Origin: Flavobacterium sp. HJ-32-4
GTDB lineage: Bacteria; Bacteroidota; Bacteroidia; Flavobacteriales; Flavobacteriaceae
Direction: 5' to 3'
Assembly (NCBI RefSeq): GCF_022532105.1
Contig: NZ_CP092832.1
Location: 2,819,001 to 2,883,000 of the forward strand
Length of the DNA: 64,000 bases
In this document: positions 8,979 to 17,672 of the stretch, in pieces
How the letters are laid out: every line of letters starts with the position of its first letter
How positions within the stretch are numbered: the stretch's first letter is position 1
Program-made: the position numbers and the translations under genes
Notes under the pieces: model-generated
The model's input: the letters and a program-made list of their open reading frames with translations, nothing else
Databases searched by the model: none
What the model was told of the DNA's origin: nothing

Positions 8979-10364
8979 ATGAAATACGATGTAATTGTTT
9001 TAGGAAGTGGCCCTGGCGGCTATGTAACGGCAATCCGCGCCTCGCAACTGGGCTTTAAGACCGCTGTGGTCGAGAAAGAAAGCCTGGGCGGCGTTTGCCT
9101 TAACTGGGGCTGTATACCGACAAAGGCGTTGCTGAAGTCGGCACAGGTGTTCGATTACCTGAAGCACGCGTCCGACTACGGACTTAAGGTGAACGATTTC
9201 GACAAAGACTTCGGCGCGGTCATTTCGCGCTCCCGAAACGTAGCCGATGGCATGAGCAAAGGCGTGACGTTTTTGATGAAAAAGAATAAGATCGATGTCA
9301 TCGAAGGAAGCGGGAAAGTCAAGCCGGGGAAAAAAGTCGGCGTGACCAAAGACGGAAAAGAAACCGAATACTCGGCTGACCATATCATCATTGCCACCGG
9401 AGCCCGTTCACGCGAACTTCCGAACCTGCCACAGGACGGGAAGAAAGTGATTGGATACCGCCAGGCGATGACACTGCCGGAACAACCGAAATCGATGATC
9501 GTAGTGGGATCCGGCGCCATCGGTGTCGAATTCGCCCACTTCTACAATGCAATGGGCACCCAGGTTACCATTGTCGAATACCTGCCGAACATCGTTCCGT
9601 TGGAAGATGAGGATATCTCGAAGCAATTCGAGCGCTCGCTGAAAAAAGCGGGTATCACCATCATGACGAATGCGTCGGTAGAGAAAGTCGATACCAGCGG
9701 TGCCGGCGTGAAAGCCACCGTCAAAACAGCGAAAGGCGAAGAAGTGCTGGAAGCCGATATCGTATTGTCGGCCGTGGGTATCAAAACCAACATCGAAAAT
9801 ATCGGGCTTGAGGAAGTCGGCATCAAAACCGATCGCGATAAAATCACCGTAGACGAGTTCTACCGCACCAACGTGCCAGGCTACTACGCCATTGGCGATG
9901 TCGTGCCGGGACCTGCCCTTGCCCACGTGGCCTCTGCGGAAGGTATTACCTGCGTAGAGAAAATCAAAGGCCTGCATGTAGATCCGATCGACTATGGCAA
10001 TATCCCAGGCTGTACGTATGCTACGCCGGAAATCGCTTCGGTTGGACTCACCGAAAAACAGGCGAAGGAAAAAGGATACGAGTTGAAAGTCGGTAAGTTC
10101 CCGTTCTCTGCTTCCGGAAAAGCGAAAGCGGGCGGCACGCCCGATGGTTTCGTGAAAGTCATCTTCGATGCCAAATACGGCGAATGGCTGGGTTGCCACA
10201 TGATTGGTGCCGGCGTAACCGATATGATCGCGGAAGCGGTTGTCGCACGGAAACTGGAAACGACCGGACACGAGATCATCAAGTCGATCCACCCGCACCC
10301 TACGATGAGCGAAGCCATCATGGAGGCGGCTGCCGATGCGTACGGTGAGGTTATCCACCTGTAA
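8979..10364 (+). CDS. lpdA: Dihydrolipoyl dehydrogenase (E3)
   Basis: FAD enzyme that reoxidises the dihydrolipoamide of 2-oxo-acid dehydrogenase complexes and the glycine cleavage system with NAD. Visible are the FAD site GSGPGGY (residues 9-15), the redox disulfide C40/C45 in GGVCLNWGCIPTK, the NAD site VVGSGAIGVEFA (about 175), the second FAD motif YAIGDV (about 307) and the catalytic HPHPTMSE near the C-terminus. Full length, 461 residues. No E1 or E2 subunit lies nearby, so it is a stand-alone E3 that serves complexes encoded elsewhere. It has its own promoter and terminator. Confidence 0.96.
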   Translation: MKYDVIVLGSGPGGYVTAIRASQLGFKTAVVEKESLGGVCLNWGCIPTKALLKSAQVFDYLKHASDYGLKVNDFDKDFGAVISRSRNVADGMSKGVTFLMKKNKIDVIEGSGKVKPGKKVGVTKDGKETEYSADHIIIATGARSRELPNLPQDGKKVIGYRQAMTLPEQPKSMIVVGSGAIGVEFAHFYNAMGTQVTIVEYLPNIVPLEDEDISKQFERSLKKAGITIMTNASVEKVDTSGAGVKATVKTAKGEEVLEADIVLSAVGIKTNIENIGLEEVGIKTDRDKITVDEFYRTNVPGYYAIGDVVPGPALAHVASAEGITCVEKIKGLHVDPIDYGNIPGCTYATPEIASVGLTEKQAKEKGYELKVGKFPFSASGKAKAGGTPDGFVKVIFDAKYGEWLGCHMIGAGVTDMIAEAVVARKLETTGHEIIKSIHPHPTMSEAIMEAAADAYGEVIHL

Positions 10365-10382
10365 GAAATAAAATCCCTATTG

Positions 10383-10411
10383 AAGCCCGGCTCACCGCCG
10401 GGCTTTTTTTT
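10383..10411 (+). terminator. Rho-independent terminator after lpdA
   Basis: AGCCCGGC / GCCGGGCT stem with a four-base loop followed by eight T. Confidence 0.92.
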
Positions 10412-10567
10412 GATCGAAACGGAAGCTTTTTGATGAAAAAACACACGGGAACGCGTATGAATCCTAAAAAATCCCTCATTCACAGCAAGCGTTTGGTTAA
10501 TTGTGCGAATTTTCGAATAAGAAATGTTAATCTATTCGTAATTTAGCATCTTCAAACCTTTCCAAAC

Positions 10568-12475
10568 ATGATACCATTTTTAATGTCCTACGGGTGGCTG
10601 CTGCTAATCCTGATAGGGATTGTTTTGTACAAATTTGTCCTGAGGATTTTCTTCGGGATGGTAATCGTTCCAGAAGACCGTATCGGACTGGTGACGAAGA
10701 AGTTCGTATTGTTCGGTGCCGCCAAATCCCTACCGGACGGGCGCATCATCGCTACCCGTGGCGAAGCGGGTTTCCAGGCGAAGACACTGGCGCCGGGACT
10801 TTACTGGGGCAAGTGGATTTGGCAGTATTCGGTTGAAATGACACCGTTTACCATCATTCCCGAAGGTCGAATCGGACTGGTCATGGCTCGCGACGGTATG
10901 GAAATCCCGACGGGGCGTATCCTCGCGCGGAAAGTCGACTGCGACAACTTCCAGGATGCCACCGCCTTCCTTGAAAACGGAGGGCAGAAAGGTCGGCAGA
11001 CCGCGTTCATCACAACCGGATCCTATCGTATCAACACCTATCTGTTCGAAGTCATTATCGAATATCAGGTAAAGATTGACGAGAATATGGTGGGTATCGT
11101 AACGGCGCTTGACGGCGAACCTATCCCGATTGGACAAATTGCCGGTCGCTATGTCGAAGGTCACAACAACTTCCAGGATTTCGACCAGTTTTTGAGAAAT
11201 GGCGGCAACCGGGGTCTGCAACCGCAGGTAATACTCGCCGGTTCCTATTATATCAATACCTGGGGCATCCAGATCGAGCAGAATCCGATGACAGATGTGC
11301 CGATTGGTTATGTGGGCGTCGTCATCTCCTACATAGGCGAAGATGGCCAGGACGTAACAGGCGAATCGTTCAAACACGGCAACATTGTGTCGAAAGGCCA
11401 ACGCGGTGTCTGGATGGAGCCACTGGGTCCGGGAAAATATGCGCTCAACAAATACACGACCAAATTGGAACCCGTTCCGACCACCAATCTCGTGCTCAAC
11501 TGGGCGAACGCCAGAAGCGAGTCGCACGACCTCGATAAGAACCTGTCGACGATCACCGTCCGCTCAAAAGACGGATTCCCGTTCAATCTTGACGTGGCAC
11601 AGATCATCCACGTGCCCGCGAACGAGGCGCCGAAAGTCATTGCGCGTTTCGGTAGCATGACGAACCTGGTGTCGCAGGTGCTGGAACCGACAATCGGTAA
11701 CTACTTCCGGAACTCGGCGCAGGACAGCGATGTGATTTCGTTCCTCAGTACACGTAAAGAACGCCAGGAATCGGCTAAAGTCCATATCAAAACCGTACTC
11801 GACGAATACAATGTCAATGCCGTCGATACCCTGATTGGGGACATCGTGCCACCGGATTCCCTCATGAAAACGCTGACCGACCGGAAGATCGCGGAGGAAG
11901 AGCAAAAGACCTACCAGACACAGAAGCTCGCTCAGGAACAGCGTCAGGGCGTGGAGAAAGAAACGGCTATTGCCGATATGCAGAAGGAAATCGTACGGGC
12001 CTCCCAAAGCGTTGAAATCGCACAACGGACGGCCGACGCGACCGTTAAGAAAGCCGAAGGTGATGCGACCAGCCTCAAACTCGCCGTAAACGCAGAAGCG
12101 GAAGCCATGAAAATGCGTGCCAGTGCCGAGGCCGAAGCTACAAAGGCAAAAGCAGGTGCCCAGGCGGAAGCCACCAAGATGACGGCCGGCGCTGAAGCCG
12201 AACGCATCTCGAAAACGGGTCTGGCGGAAGCCGAGAAAATCATGGCGATCGGTAAATCAACCGCGGAAGCGTATGAGCTACAAGTCAGGGCCATGGGCGG
12301 CGACAACTTTACCCGTTACAAAATCACGGAAGAGATCGCCAAAGGCAATATCAAGGTAATACCGGATGTGCTGATCTCAGGCAACGGCGGCAGCGACGGA
12401 CCGATTAGCGGATTGCTGGGCATGAAGCTGATGGAGATGATGGACGCCGAGAAAAAAAACCAACCGGAATCCTAA
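10568..12475 (+). CDS. SPFH/Band 7 protein, flotillin-like
   Basis: A 635-residue membrane-associated scaffold. Residues about 4-30 form an N-terminal membrane hairpin or helix; the middle is the SPFH/Band 7 domain, here extended by two internal repeats around residues 95-160 and 170-225 (both with IPxGxIxxRxV..xNFQD..FLxNGGxxG). Residues about 430-570 are an Ala/Glu/Lys-rich coiled coil (AEAEATKAKAGAQAEATKM and similar), typical of flotillins. Such proteins oligomerise and organise membrane microdomains. It stands alone between two terminators; no NfeD partner is seen. Confidence 0.85.
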   Translation: MIPFLMSYGWLLLILIGIVLYKFVLRIFFGMVIVPEDRIGLVTKKFVLFGAAKSLPDGRIIATRGEAGFQAKTLAPGLYWGKWIWQYSVEMTPFTIIPEGRIGLVMARDGMEIPTGRILARKVDCDNFQDATAFLENGGQKGRQTAFITTGSYRINTYLFEVIIEYQVKIDENMVGIVTALDGEPIPIGQIAGRYVEGHNNFQDFDQFLRNGGNRGLQPQVILAGSYYINTWGIQIEQNPMTDVPIGYVGVVISYIGEDGQDVTGESFKHGNIVSKGQRGVWMEPLGPGKYALNKYTTKLEPVPTTNLVLNWANARSESHDLDKNLSTITVRSKDGFPFNLDVAQIIHVPANEAPKVIARFGSMTNLVSQVLEPTIGNYFRNSAQDSDVISFLSTRKERQESAKVHIKTVLDEYNVNAVDTLIGDIVPPDSLMKTLTDRKIAEEEQKTYQTQKLAQEQRQGVEKETAIADMQKEIVRASQSVEIAQRTADATVKKAEGDATSLKLAVNAEAEAMKMRASAEAEATKAKAGAQAEATKMTAGAEAERISKTGLAEAEKIMAIGKSTAEAYELQVRAMGGDNFTRYKITEEIAKGNIKVIPDVLISGNGGSDGPISGLLGMKLMEMMDAEKKNQPES

Positions 12476-12478
12476 TAT

Positions 12479-12512
12479 AGAAAGGCGGTCTGAAAAGGGC
12501 CGCCTTTTTTAT
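12479..12512 (+). terminator. Rho-independent terminator after the SPFH gene
   Basis: AAAGGCGG / CCGCCTTT stem with a loop of about 11 bases (one bulged position possible), then a T-run to about 12510. Confidence 0.88.
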
Positions 12513-12587
12513 TACCCGATACTCGTACTTCCCCGTGTGTGCCTTTTCCCTCCGATTTTCTTATATTTCGAAATCAAAACCCTTGAC

Positions 12588-13970
12588 ATGAAGAGACTTG
12601 TACTGGCGGGCATGACCCTCTGCCTTCTGGCATGCCAACAGAAAACGGAAAACGGAAGCGCTCCGGAATCCGACTACACACCCAAAGAATATGTGCAGGT
12701 AAAGCACCCTGAATGGGCGCAGGCCGCCACTATTTATGAGGTTAATGTCCGGCAGTATACAAAAGAAGGAACGTTCCGCGCGTTCGAGTCGCACCTGCCC
12801 CGACTCAAGAAAATGGGAATTGATATCATCTGGCTGATGCCGGTACATCCGATTGGGGTAGAGAAACGAAAGGGAACGCTGGGAAGTTATTACTCCATCA
12901 TTGATTTCTATGGCGTTAACCCCGAATTTGGCACCAAAGAGGATTTCAAACATCTGGTCAAAGCCGTTCATGACAAGGGGATGCACCTGATCATTGACTG
13001 GGTGGCCAACCATTCCTCCTGGGACAATCCGCTGGCAAAAGAGCATCCGGATTGGTATACAAAGACCCCGGAAGGGCATTTCCAGCCTACTCCCTGGTAC
13101 GACTGGGACGATGTGATCGACTTCGATTACGACAATGCCGGTTTACGCAAGTATATGACCGACGTAATGGTATACTGGGTGCGCGATATGGGAATCGACG
13201 GTTTCCGATGCGATACGGCCGGATTCGTGCCGGTTGATTTCTGGGACAACGTCCGGGCGCGGCTTGATGCCATAAAACCCGTTTTTATGTTGGGTGAATG
13301 GGAATCCCGTGACCTTCATGCGAAGGCTTTCGATATGACCTATGCCTGGTCACTGTGGGATAAAATGGTGGCCGTCACCCGCGACGGAAAGCCCGTCGGT
13401 GGGATTGTCGAGTATCTGGCCCATGACGTCAGCACCTTCCCTCGGGATGCTTATCGGATGACGTTTACGGACAACCACGACAAGAATTCATGGGAGGGCA
13501 ATCCGTATAAGAATTTCGGGGAGGCGCTGGATGCCGCGATCGTACTGACGGGAACGGTAAACGGTATGCCGTTGGTGTATAGCGGACAGGAAGCCGGACT
13601 CGACCGCTCGCTTGCCTTTTTTGAAAAGGATGAAATCACATGGAAAGACGATCCGCATGCTGCACTCTTCCGCACGCTTTTCGACCTGAAACATCGCAAT
13701 AAAGCCTTATGGAACGGGAAAGCCGGCGGTGTCATGATCCGGATTTTCAACAACAAACCCGACCAGGTGATCTCGTTCTCACGTACATCCGGCAACGATC
13801 AGGTGATCTCCATCATCAATTTCAGCAAACTGCCGGCGGAGGTGACACTTGATTCGAACTACCAGAAAGGCTCGTATAAAGAACTGTTCTCGGGCGCGAC
13901 CGTTGAACTCAAAGGAGACGATGTGTTCTCGCTTCCGGCGTGGGGTTATAAAGTGCTGGTCAAACCATAA
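12588..13970 (+). CDS. Alpha-amylase family (GH13) lipoprotein
   Basis: A 460-residue glycoside hydrolase exported as a lipoprotein: hydrophobic signal followed by lipobox LLAC, then a Ser/Gly-rich linker. The GH13 barrel contains VANHSSWDNPL (region I), GFRCDTAG with the nucleophile Asp (about residue 209), LGEWES with the acid/base Glu (about 236) and FTDNHDKNSW with the transition-state Asp (about 296). Likely acts on starch, glycogen or maltodextrin at the periplasm or cell surface. Start chosen at the ATG at 12588 because the signal peptide begins there; a TATATTTC box lies about 20 bases upstream. No susC/susD partner nearby. Confidence 0.9.
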   Translation: MKRLVLAGMTLCLLACQQKTENGSAPESDYTPKEYVQVKHPEWAQAATIYEVNVRQYTKEGTFRAFESHLPRLKKMGIDIIWLMPVHPIGVEKRKGTLGSYYSIIDFYGVNPEFGTKEDFKHLVKAVHDKGMHLIIDWVANHSSWDNPLAKEHPDWYTKTPEGHFQPTPWYDWDDVIDFDYDNAGLRKYMTDVMVYWVRDMGIDGFRCDTAGFVPVDFWDNVRARLDAIKPVFMLGEWESRDLHAKAFDMTYAWSLWDKMVAVTRDGKPVGGIVEYLAHDVSTFPRDAYRMTFTDNHDKNSWEGNPYKNFGEALDAAIVLTGTVNGMPLVYSGQEAGLDRSLAFFEKDEITWKDDPHAALFRTLFDLKHRNKALWNGKAGGVMIRIFNNKPDQVISFSRTSGNDQVISIINFSKLPAEVTLDSNYQKGSYKELFSGATVELKGDDVFSLPAWGYKVLVKP

Positions 13971-14002
13971 AAAAAACCGCGATTCGAGTCGCGGTTTTTT
14001 TA
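13971..14002. terminator. Bidirectional terminator between convergent genes
   Basis: AAAAACCGCGA / TCGCGGTTTTT perfect stem with a six-base loop; A-run on one side and T-run on the other, so it can end both the amylase gene (plus) and the beta-barrel gene (minus). Confidence 0.92.
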
Positions 14003-14003
14003 T

Positions 14004-14612
14004 TTAGAATAGCAGGAAGTTACATCCTACGTTAAGTGCCAATCGCGAGGTCTGTACATCGCCCTCGCCTTTATAAATATCGGTGAAACCACCCTGTCCG
14101 TCGAGTTGCACGAACATCCGTAGTCGGTCCGATACCGGAAATTTATACCCGATACCAAACGCCACGCCGGCGTCTGAGGTTCGGAAATCATCCTTCAAAT
14201 CGGCATCATGGCTCGTTTCGCGACCGCGTAGCAGGGTTGCATAATACAATCCGAAATCGAGGAACCAGGCATTATCATCCCCAAAATGCCAGACGGCCGT
14301 TACGGGAATCGTGAGGTAATCGAGATTGAAATCAGCAAGGTAAATGTTGTCATCAACCCAGCGGTAATAACCTTCATCAAATCCTTTACGATCATAGATA
14401 GCCCGTACCTTCAGCCCCCATTCATTAGAAAAATAGTACTCAGCCGAGGCACCTACGTTAAAAGAATAACTGGGATCTTCCGAATAATTGTTATTGGAAA
14501 CCGTTGACTGGTTCCCACCCAACTGCAGACCGAGTTCGAGTTTGCCTTTACCCTGGGCCGATACCGAAGAGGCGACAGCCGCTACCACCAACGAGAATAA
14601 GAATCTTTTCAT
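14004..14612 (-). CDS. Outer membrane beta-barrel protein (porin-like family)
   Basis: A 202-residue exported protein with a clean Sec signal (residues 1-20, SSVSAQ). The mature part alternates hydrophobic and polar residues and ends in LALNVGCNFLLF, a typical last strand of small 8-stranded barrels (OmpX/OmpA-like, outer membrane beta-barrel family). A GTG at 14627 also lies in frame, but a TAAGTTTG box at 14627-14634 overlaps it, so translation must begin at the ATG at 14612 after a short leader. Function unknown. Confidence 0.85.
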   Translation of the reverse strand: MKRFLFSLVVAAVASSVSAQGKGKLELGLQLGGNQSTVSNNNYSEDPSYSFNVGASAEYYFSNEWGLKVRAIYDRKGFDEGYYRWVDDNIYLADFNLDYLTIPVTAVWHFGDDNAWFLDFGLYYATLLRGRETSHDADLKDDFRTSDAGVAFGIGYKFPVSDRLRMFVQLDGQGGFTDIYKGEGDVQTSRLALNVGCNFLLF

Positions 14613-14626
14613 GTCTGTTTTTTTCA

Positions 14627-14634
14627 CAAACTTA
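14627..14634 (-). promoter_or_regulatory. -7 box of the beta-barrel gene
   Basis: TAAGTTTG on the minus strand, 14 bases before the ATG at 14612; it decides the start codon of this gene. Confidence 0.55.
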
Positions 14635-14683
14635 ACCGAAATTGGCTATTCCGGGACGGTGACGGGCGATTTTAACGAAGCAT

Positions 14684-15805
14684 TTACACTCCGGAAAGCG
14701 CGTCGATAAGCGCATCGATATCCGACGTGGTATTGTAGTGACTAAAGGAAATCCGTAAACTGGGGCGCGCCAAGGTAGCATCGTCCAACATCTCGGCCAA
14801 TACATGCGACGGGCGGGCACTCCCCGATTGACAGGCACTTCCCCGTGAGACCGCGATTCCTTTCATGTCGAGCGCGAACAGCAGCAGAGGTGTCTTACTC
14901 TCCGGAAGGGGTAGCGTCACGTTGAGGATGTTGTAAAACGTATCCGCGCCATTCTGCCGGGTTCCGGGAAATTGTGTAGTCAGCCGTTCCCAGGCATATT
15001 CCTTAAGACGGCATATCGCCTCCCGCTCCTCTTGCAGGTGCTCAAGGCTCATCGTCAATGCGGTCGCCATACCGGCCACGTTGTGAACGGATTCGGTTCC
15101 GGGGCGGAGTCCTTTTTCCTGTTCGCCTCCGTAGAACATCGCGTGCAGGGCCGGCCCTTTGCGAACGAACGCAAACCCCACGCCTTTCGGTCCGTGAAAC
15201 TTGTGTGCACTCGCCACGATAAAATCTACAGGCAATGCCTGCAAATCCAATTCGGTTTTACCGACAGACTGCACCGTATCCGAATGAAACAGCACGTGGT
15301 GGCTTCTGCAAAGCGTGCCGACGGCCTGAAGATCGAGTACAACGCCCGTTTCATTGTTGACATGCATCAGCGATACCAGGGTGGGAATCGGATCTGCCAA
15401 TAAGGTCTCAAGTTCCACGAGGTCGATACGTCCGTCGACGTCTACCTTCAGAAAGTCAACGCGGATGCCACTGTTTCGTTCGAGCTGTTCCACCGCATGT
15501 AAAACGGCGTGGTGTTCGACGCGGGTAGTGATGATGCGGCGGATGCCCAAATCACGGACGGCGCACATCAGTATCCAATTATTCGCTTCGGTGGCTCCTG
15601 AGGTAAAAATCAGTTCGGAGGCCTGGCAATTCAGCGCTTTCGCGATGGCTTTTCGGGAACGTTCCAGCAGGGCACGGGCGCCGCGACCGAAACTATGGGA
15701 AGACGACGGATTGCCGTAGTCGGCCGATAAAACTGTCATCATTTCCGAAATCACTTCGGGCCGCAGGGGCGTGGTCGCCGCATTGTCGAGATATACATTT
15801 CCCAT
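14684..15805 (-). CDS. Cysteine desulfurase (IscS/NifS family)
   Basis: PLP enzyme that takes sulfur from cysteine for Fe-S clusters, tRNA thiolation or cofactors. The family start MGNVYLDNAATTPLRPEV is intact; the PLP lysine is K202 in SAHKFHGPKG, and the persulfide cysteine is C325 in SRGSACQSGS. The short insertion around Cys (group I, NifS/IscS type) separates it from SufS. Full length at 373 residues. No iscU or suf gene lies beside it, so its acceptor cannot be read from context. The ATG at 15805 follows the conserved pattern. Confidence 0.92.
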   Translation of the reverse strand: MGNVYLDNAATTPLRPEVISEMMTVLSADYGNPSSSHSFGRGARALLERSRKAIAKALNCQASELIFTSGATEANNWILMCAVRDLGIRRIITTRVEHHAVLHAVEQLERNSGIRVDFLKVDVDGRIDLVELETLLADPIPTLVSLMHVNNETGVVLDLQAVGTLCRSHHVLFHSDTVQSVGKTELDLQALPVDFIVASAHKFHGPKGVGFAFVRKGPALHAMFYGGEQEKGLRPGTESVHNVAGMATALTMSLEHLQEEREAICRLKEYAWERLTTQFPGTRQNGADTFYNILNVTLPLPESKTPLLLFALDMKGIAVSRGSACQSGSARPSHVLAEMLDDATLARPSLRISFSHYNTTSDIDALIDALSGV

Positions 15806-15873
15806 GGGCGCAAATTTAGCATTTTTTTGGGCCGTCGATGCGGAAGCGGCTCAGTCGCTACGTGTTTTTTCGC

Positions 15874-15881
15874 TATTTTTG
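15874..15881 (+). promoter_or_regulatory. -7 box upstream of the 15901 lipoprotein
   Basis: TATTTTTG, 19 bases before the ATG at 15901. It supports this start over the in-frame ATG at 15838. Confidence 0.5.
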
Positions 15882-15900
15882 TGCCACTGAAGCTACCTGC

Positions 15901-16893
15901 ATGAAAAAAGTTCTGGCCCTGGTGTTTATCGCGTTTTTTGCGCTGTCATCTTGTGAGGATGGCGAAATACGCGTGCAGTCGTTGGATTTCGGAGACGCCC
16001 AGGTGGATGCCTGCGACAACCGCGAAGACGCTGATTTCTTCCTTTATAAAGTATCCGGCAACCAGGCGATGATAGTTGTGATCCCGAAAGCAGAACTTAT
16101 CAATGGTGTGTCGGATGAAACATTCGACATCGACGGAAGCACCTACAAAGTCATTTACCGCTTATACGATGGTCCGGTTTCGGCTGCGACGATGTGTTCG
16201 TCCATCCCCCCTTCTTCTCCACAGGTAAAAGAAGAATGGGTGGCAACCGGTGGTGTGATCCGACTGGTGAATGGTGCGAATTTCCTCGAAGTGGAAGGCT
16301 CTACGGCGGTGTTACCCGACGGCTATACCCATACTCTGTCGTTTGAAAACATCACTTTCGACACCGGAGACGGCACCGTCACGTTTGATAATGACCAGCC
16401 GCTCGCCTACGGCACGTATAAAACCGAGGACGCCAACCTCGAATTAACGACCTTCCGATGCGATAATGAAAACGGTTGTGTAATCGACCGATGTGGCACG
16501 CGCATTTCCCGTTCGACCCAGCGCCAGGCGTTGACGCTCGACTTTGACCAAGCGACATTCGACTACCTGTTTGCCAACGAGGTGACGGCTGAGCCCAAAA
16601 CAGCGTTGATCAATGGCACGAACACCATCAGCTACCGCGTATTTAATATTGGGATCAGTGCCGACAACCTTTGCGCTGCGACGCTTCCGAGTGGCGTTAC
16701 GACTCTCGAAACATGGGTTGGAAATGCAGGCGTGGATGGCGTGAGTGGGATTATTGAAGTCGAAACAACGACCGCCGGTGTTGGCAACTACATCCACAAA
16801 ATCCGCCTGAAGAACGTCATCTTCAGCCGAAACGGCTTTACCTTTAATTTCGGTCCTGACTATCTTATCGGACAGATCGTAACCGGAAGCTGA
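15901..16893 (+). CDS. Putative lipoprotein of unknown function with two similar halves
   Basis: A 330-residue lipoprotein: signal peptide with lipobox ALSSC at about residue 18. I do not recognise the family. The sequence seems to consist of two related halves: in each, a two-cysteine start is followed by FLY/FDYLF, a TALIN/ELIN-G segment, YRxxNIG / YRLYDGP, a Cys in CSS/CAA, then LETWVGNAGV / KEEWVATGGVI and a final HTLSFENITF / HKIRLKNVIF strand. So it is probably a tandem beta-domain, each with one disulfide. Its stop is directly followed by the stop of the convergent Smr gene, with no base between. Confidence 0.8.
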   Translation: MKKVLALVFIAFFALSSCEDGEIRVQSLDFGDAQVDACDNREDADFFLYKVSGNQAMIVVIPKAELINGVSDETFDIDGSTYKVIYRLYDGPVSAATMCSSIPPSSPQVKEEWVATGGVIRLVNGANFLEVEGSTAVLPDGYTHTLSFENITFDTGDGTVTFDNDQPLAYGTYKTEDANLELTTFRCDNENGCVIDRCGTRISRSTQRQALTLDFDQATFDYLFANEVTAEPKTALINGTNTISYRVFNIGISADNLCAATLPSGVTTLETWVGNAGVDGVSGIIEVETTTAGVGNYIHKIRLKNVIFSRNGFTFNFGPDYLIGQIVTGS

Positions 16894-17430
16894 TTACTTT
16901 TGGGTGAACACCACTTCGAGGGCGCCGCTTCCGTATTTCTGGTAATTCCCGTCGTGAAAACGCACATTGTCGTAGCGCGATAACAGAAATTCCAGTTCCG
17001 ACCGAAGGATGCCATCCCCCACTCCGTGTATCAACACAATTCGCGGCATTCGGTTGCGAATGGCAAATTCGATATGCCGTTTCGCGGTTTCGGTTTGCAT
17101 GGTCAGGATATCATGTGGCGATAAAATACGATGGTTCTTCACCAGTTTTTCGATGTGAAGATCGAACTCCGGCGGGGGAATATCGCCGGTTCTTTTTTCG
17201 CGAACTACCGCTTTACGCCGTTCCGGTTCCTTTTCTTTGAGGATGCGCCCGACGCTTCCAATCTCTATTTTCAGTTCTCCGGCAACGGGAATCAGCTCCT
17301 TCTCGTCAAGTATCATGGGAAAACCATCCGTGGTTTCAATGGTTACGTCGCGACCCGACACGGAAACGACCACGCCGTCGACATCGTCATTCAGGACGGA
17401 TACGCGATCGCCTTTACTGAACCGGGTCAT
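16894..17430 (-). CDS. Smr-domain protein (MutS2-like C-terminus, DUF2027 type)
   Basis: A 178-residue protein with an N-terminal SH3-like/KOW part (residues 1-60, GDRVSVLNDDVDGVVVSV) and a C-terminal Smr domain (about 95-175) with the hallmark DLHIEKL, IHGVGDGILR and YGSGALEVVF. Smr domains bind or cut nucleic acid, and in MutS2 relatives they act on collided ribosomes or branched DNA. This stand-alone form is common in Bacteroidota; its role is not known. The 5' end overlaps the preceding small membrane gene by 17 bases, so both belong to one transcript. Confidence 0.88.
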   Translation of the reverse strand: MTRFSKGDRVSVLNDDVDGVVVSVSGRDVTIETTDGFPMILDEKELIPVAGELKIEIGSVGRILKEKEPERRKAVVREKRTGDIPPPEFDLHIEKLVKNHRILSPHDILTMQTETAKRHIEFAIRNRMPRIVLIHGVGDGILRSELEFLLSRYDNVRFHDGNYQKYGSGALEVVFTQK

Positions 17431-17608
17431 CTTCGCTCTTGTTTTTAGACGGGATTCGGGACGAAAGGGCCATCAATCCGAGTAGGAATACCGCTATCGA
17501 CGGGATGACCACGAACAGCCGCGGCTGGGATCCGGATTGCTCATAGAGCGCGATACTTCCGCTGATGAGAAGTACCACATACAGGACATTGGAAGGAATT
17601 CGCTTCAT
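17414..17608 (-). CDS. Small membrane protein, two predicted helices
   Basis: A 64-residue protein with two hydrophobic stretches (about residues 6-22 and 30-47) and a charged C-terminus (SKNKSEDDPVQ). Not recognised. The start is the ATG at 17608: a TACCTTTC box at 17613-17620 ends four bases upstream, so the transcript is almost leaderless and the TTG at 17623 is excluded. The 3' end overlaps the Smr gene by 17 bases in another frame, which argues for translational coupling. Confidence 0.75.
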   Translation of the reverse strand: MKRIPSNVLYVVLLISGSIALYEQSGSQPRLFVVIPSIAVFLLGLMALSSRIPSKNKSEDDPVQ

Positions 17609-17612
17609 GTTG

Positions 17613-17620
17613 GAAAGGTA
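17613..17620 (-). promoter_or_regulatory. -7 box, four bases before the small membrane gene
   Basis: TACCTTTC on the minus strand; together with the RlmD start it is one of several near-leaderless promoters in this window. Confidence 0.5.
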
Positions 17621-17622
17621 CA

Positions 17623-17652
17623 AAAAAACCGCCCTTTTGGGACGGTCTTTCT
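17623..17652 (-). terminator. Rho-independent terminator after the DUF5362-like gene
   Basis: Minus-strand stem GACCGTCC / GGGCGGTT (one G-U pair), loop CAAAA, followed by seven T. It insulates the upstream gene at 17673 from the 17608 gene. Confidence 0.82.
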
Positions 17653-17672
17653 ATTGAGATATGGTGCTTTTG

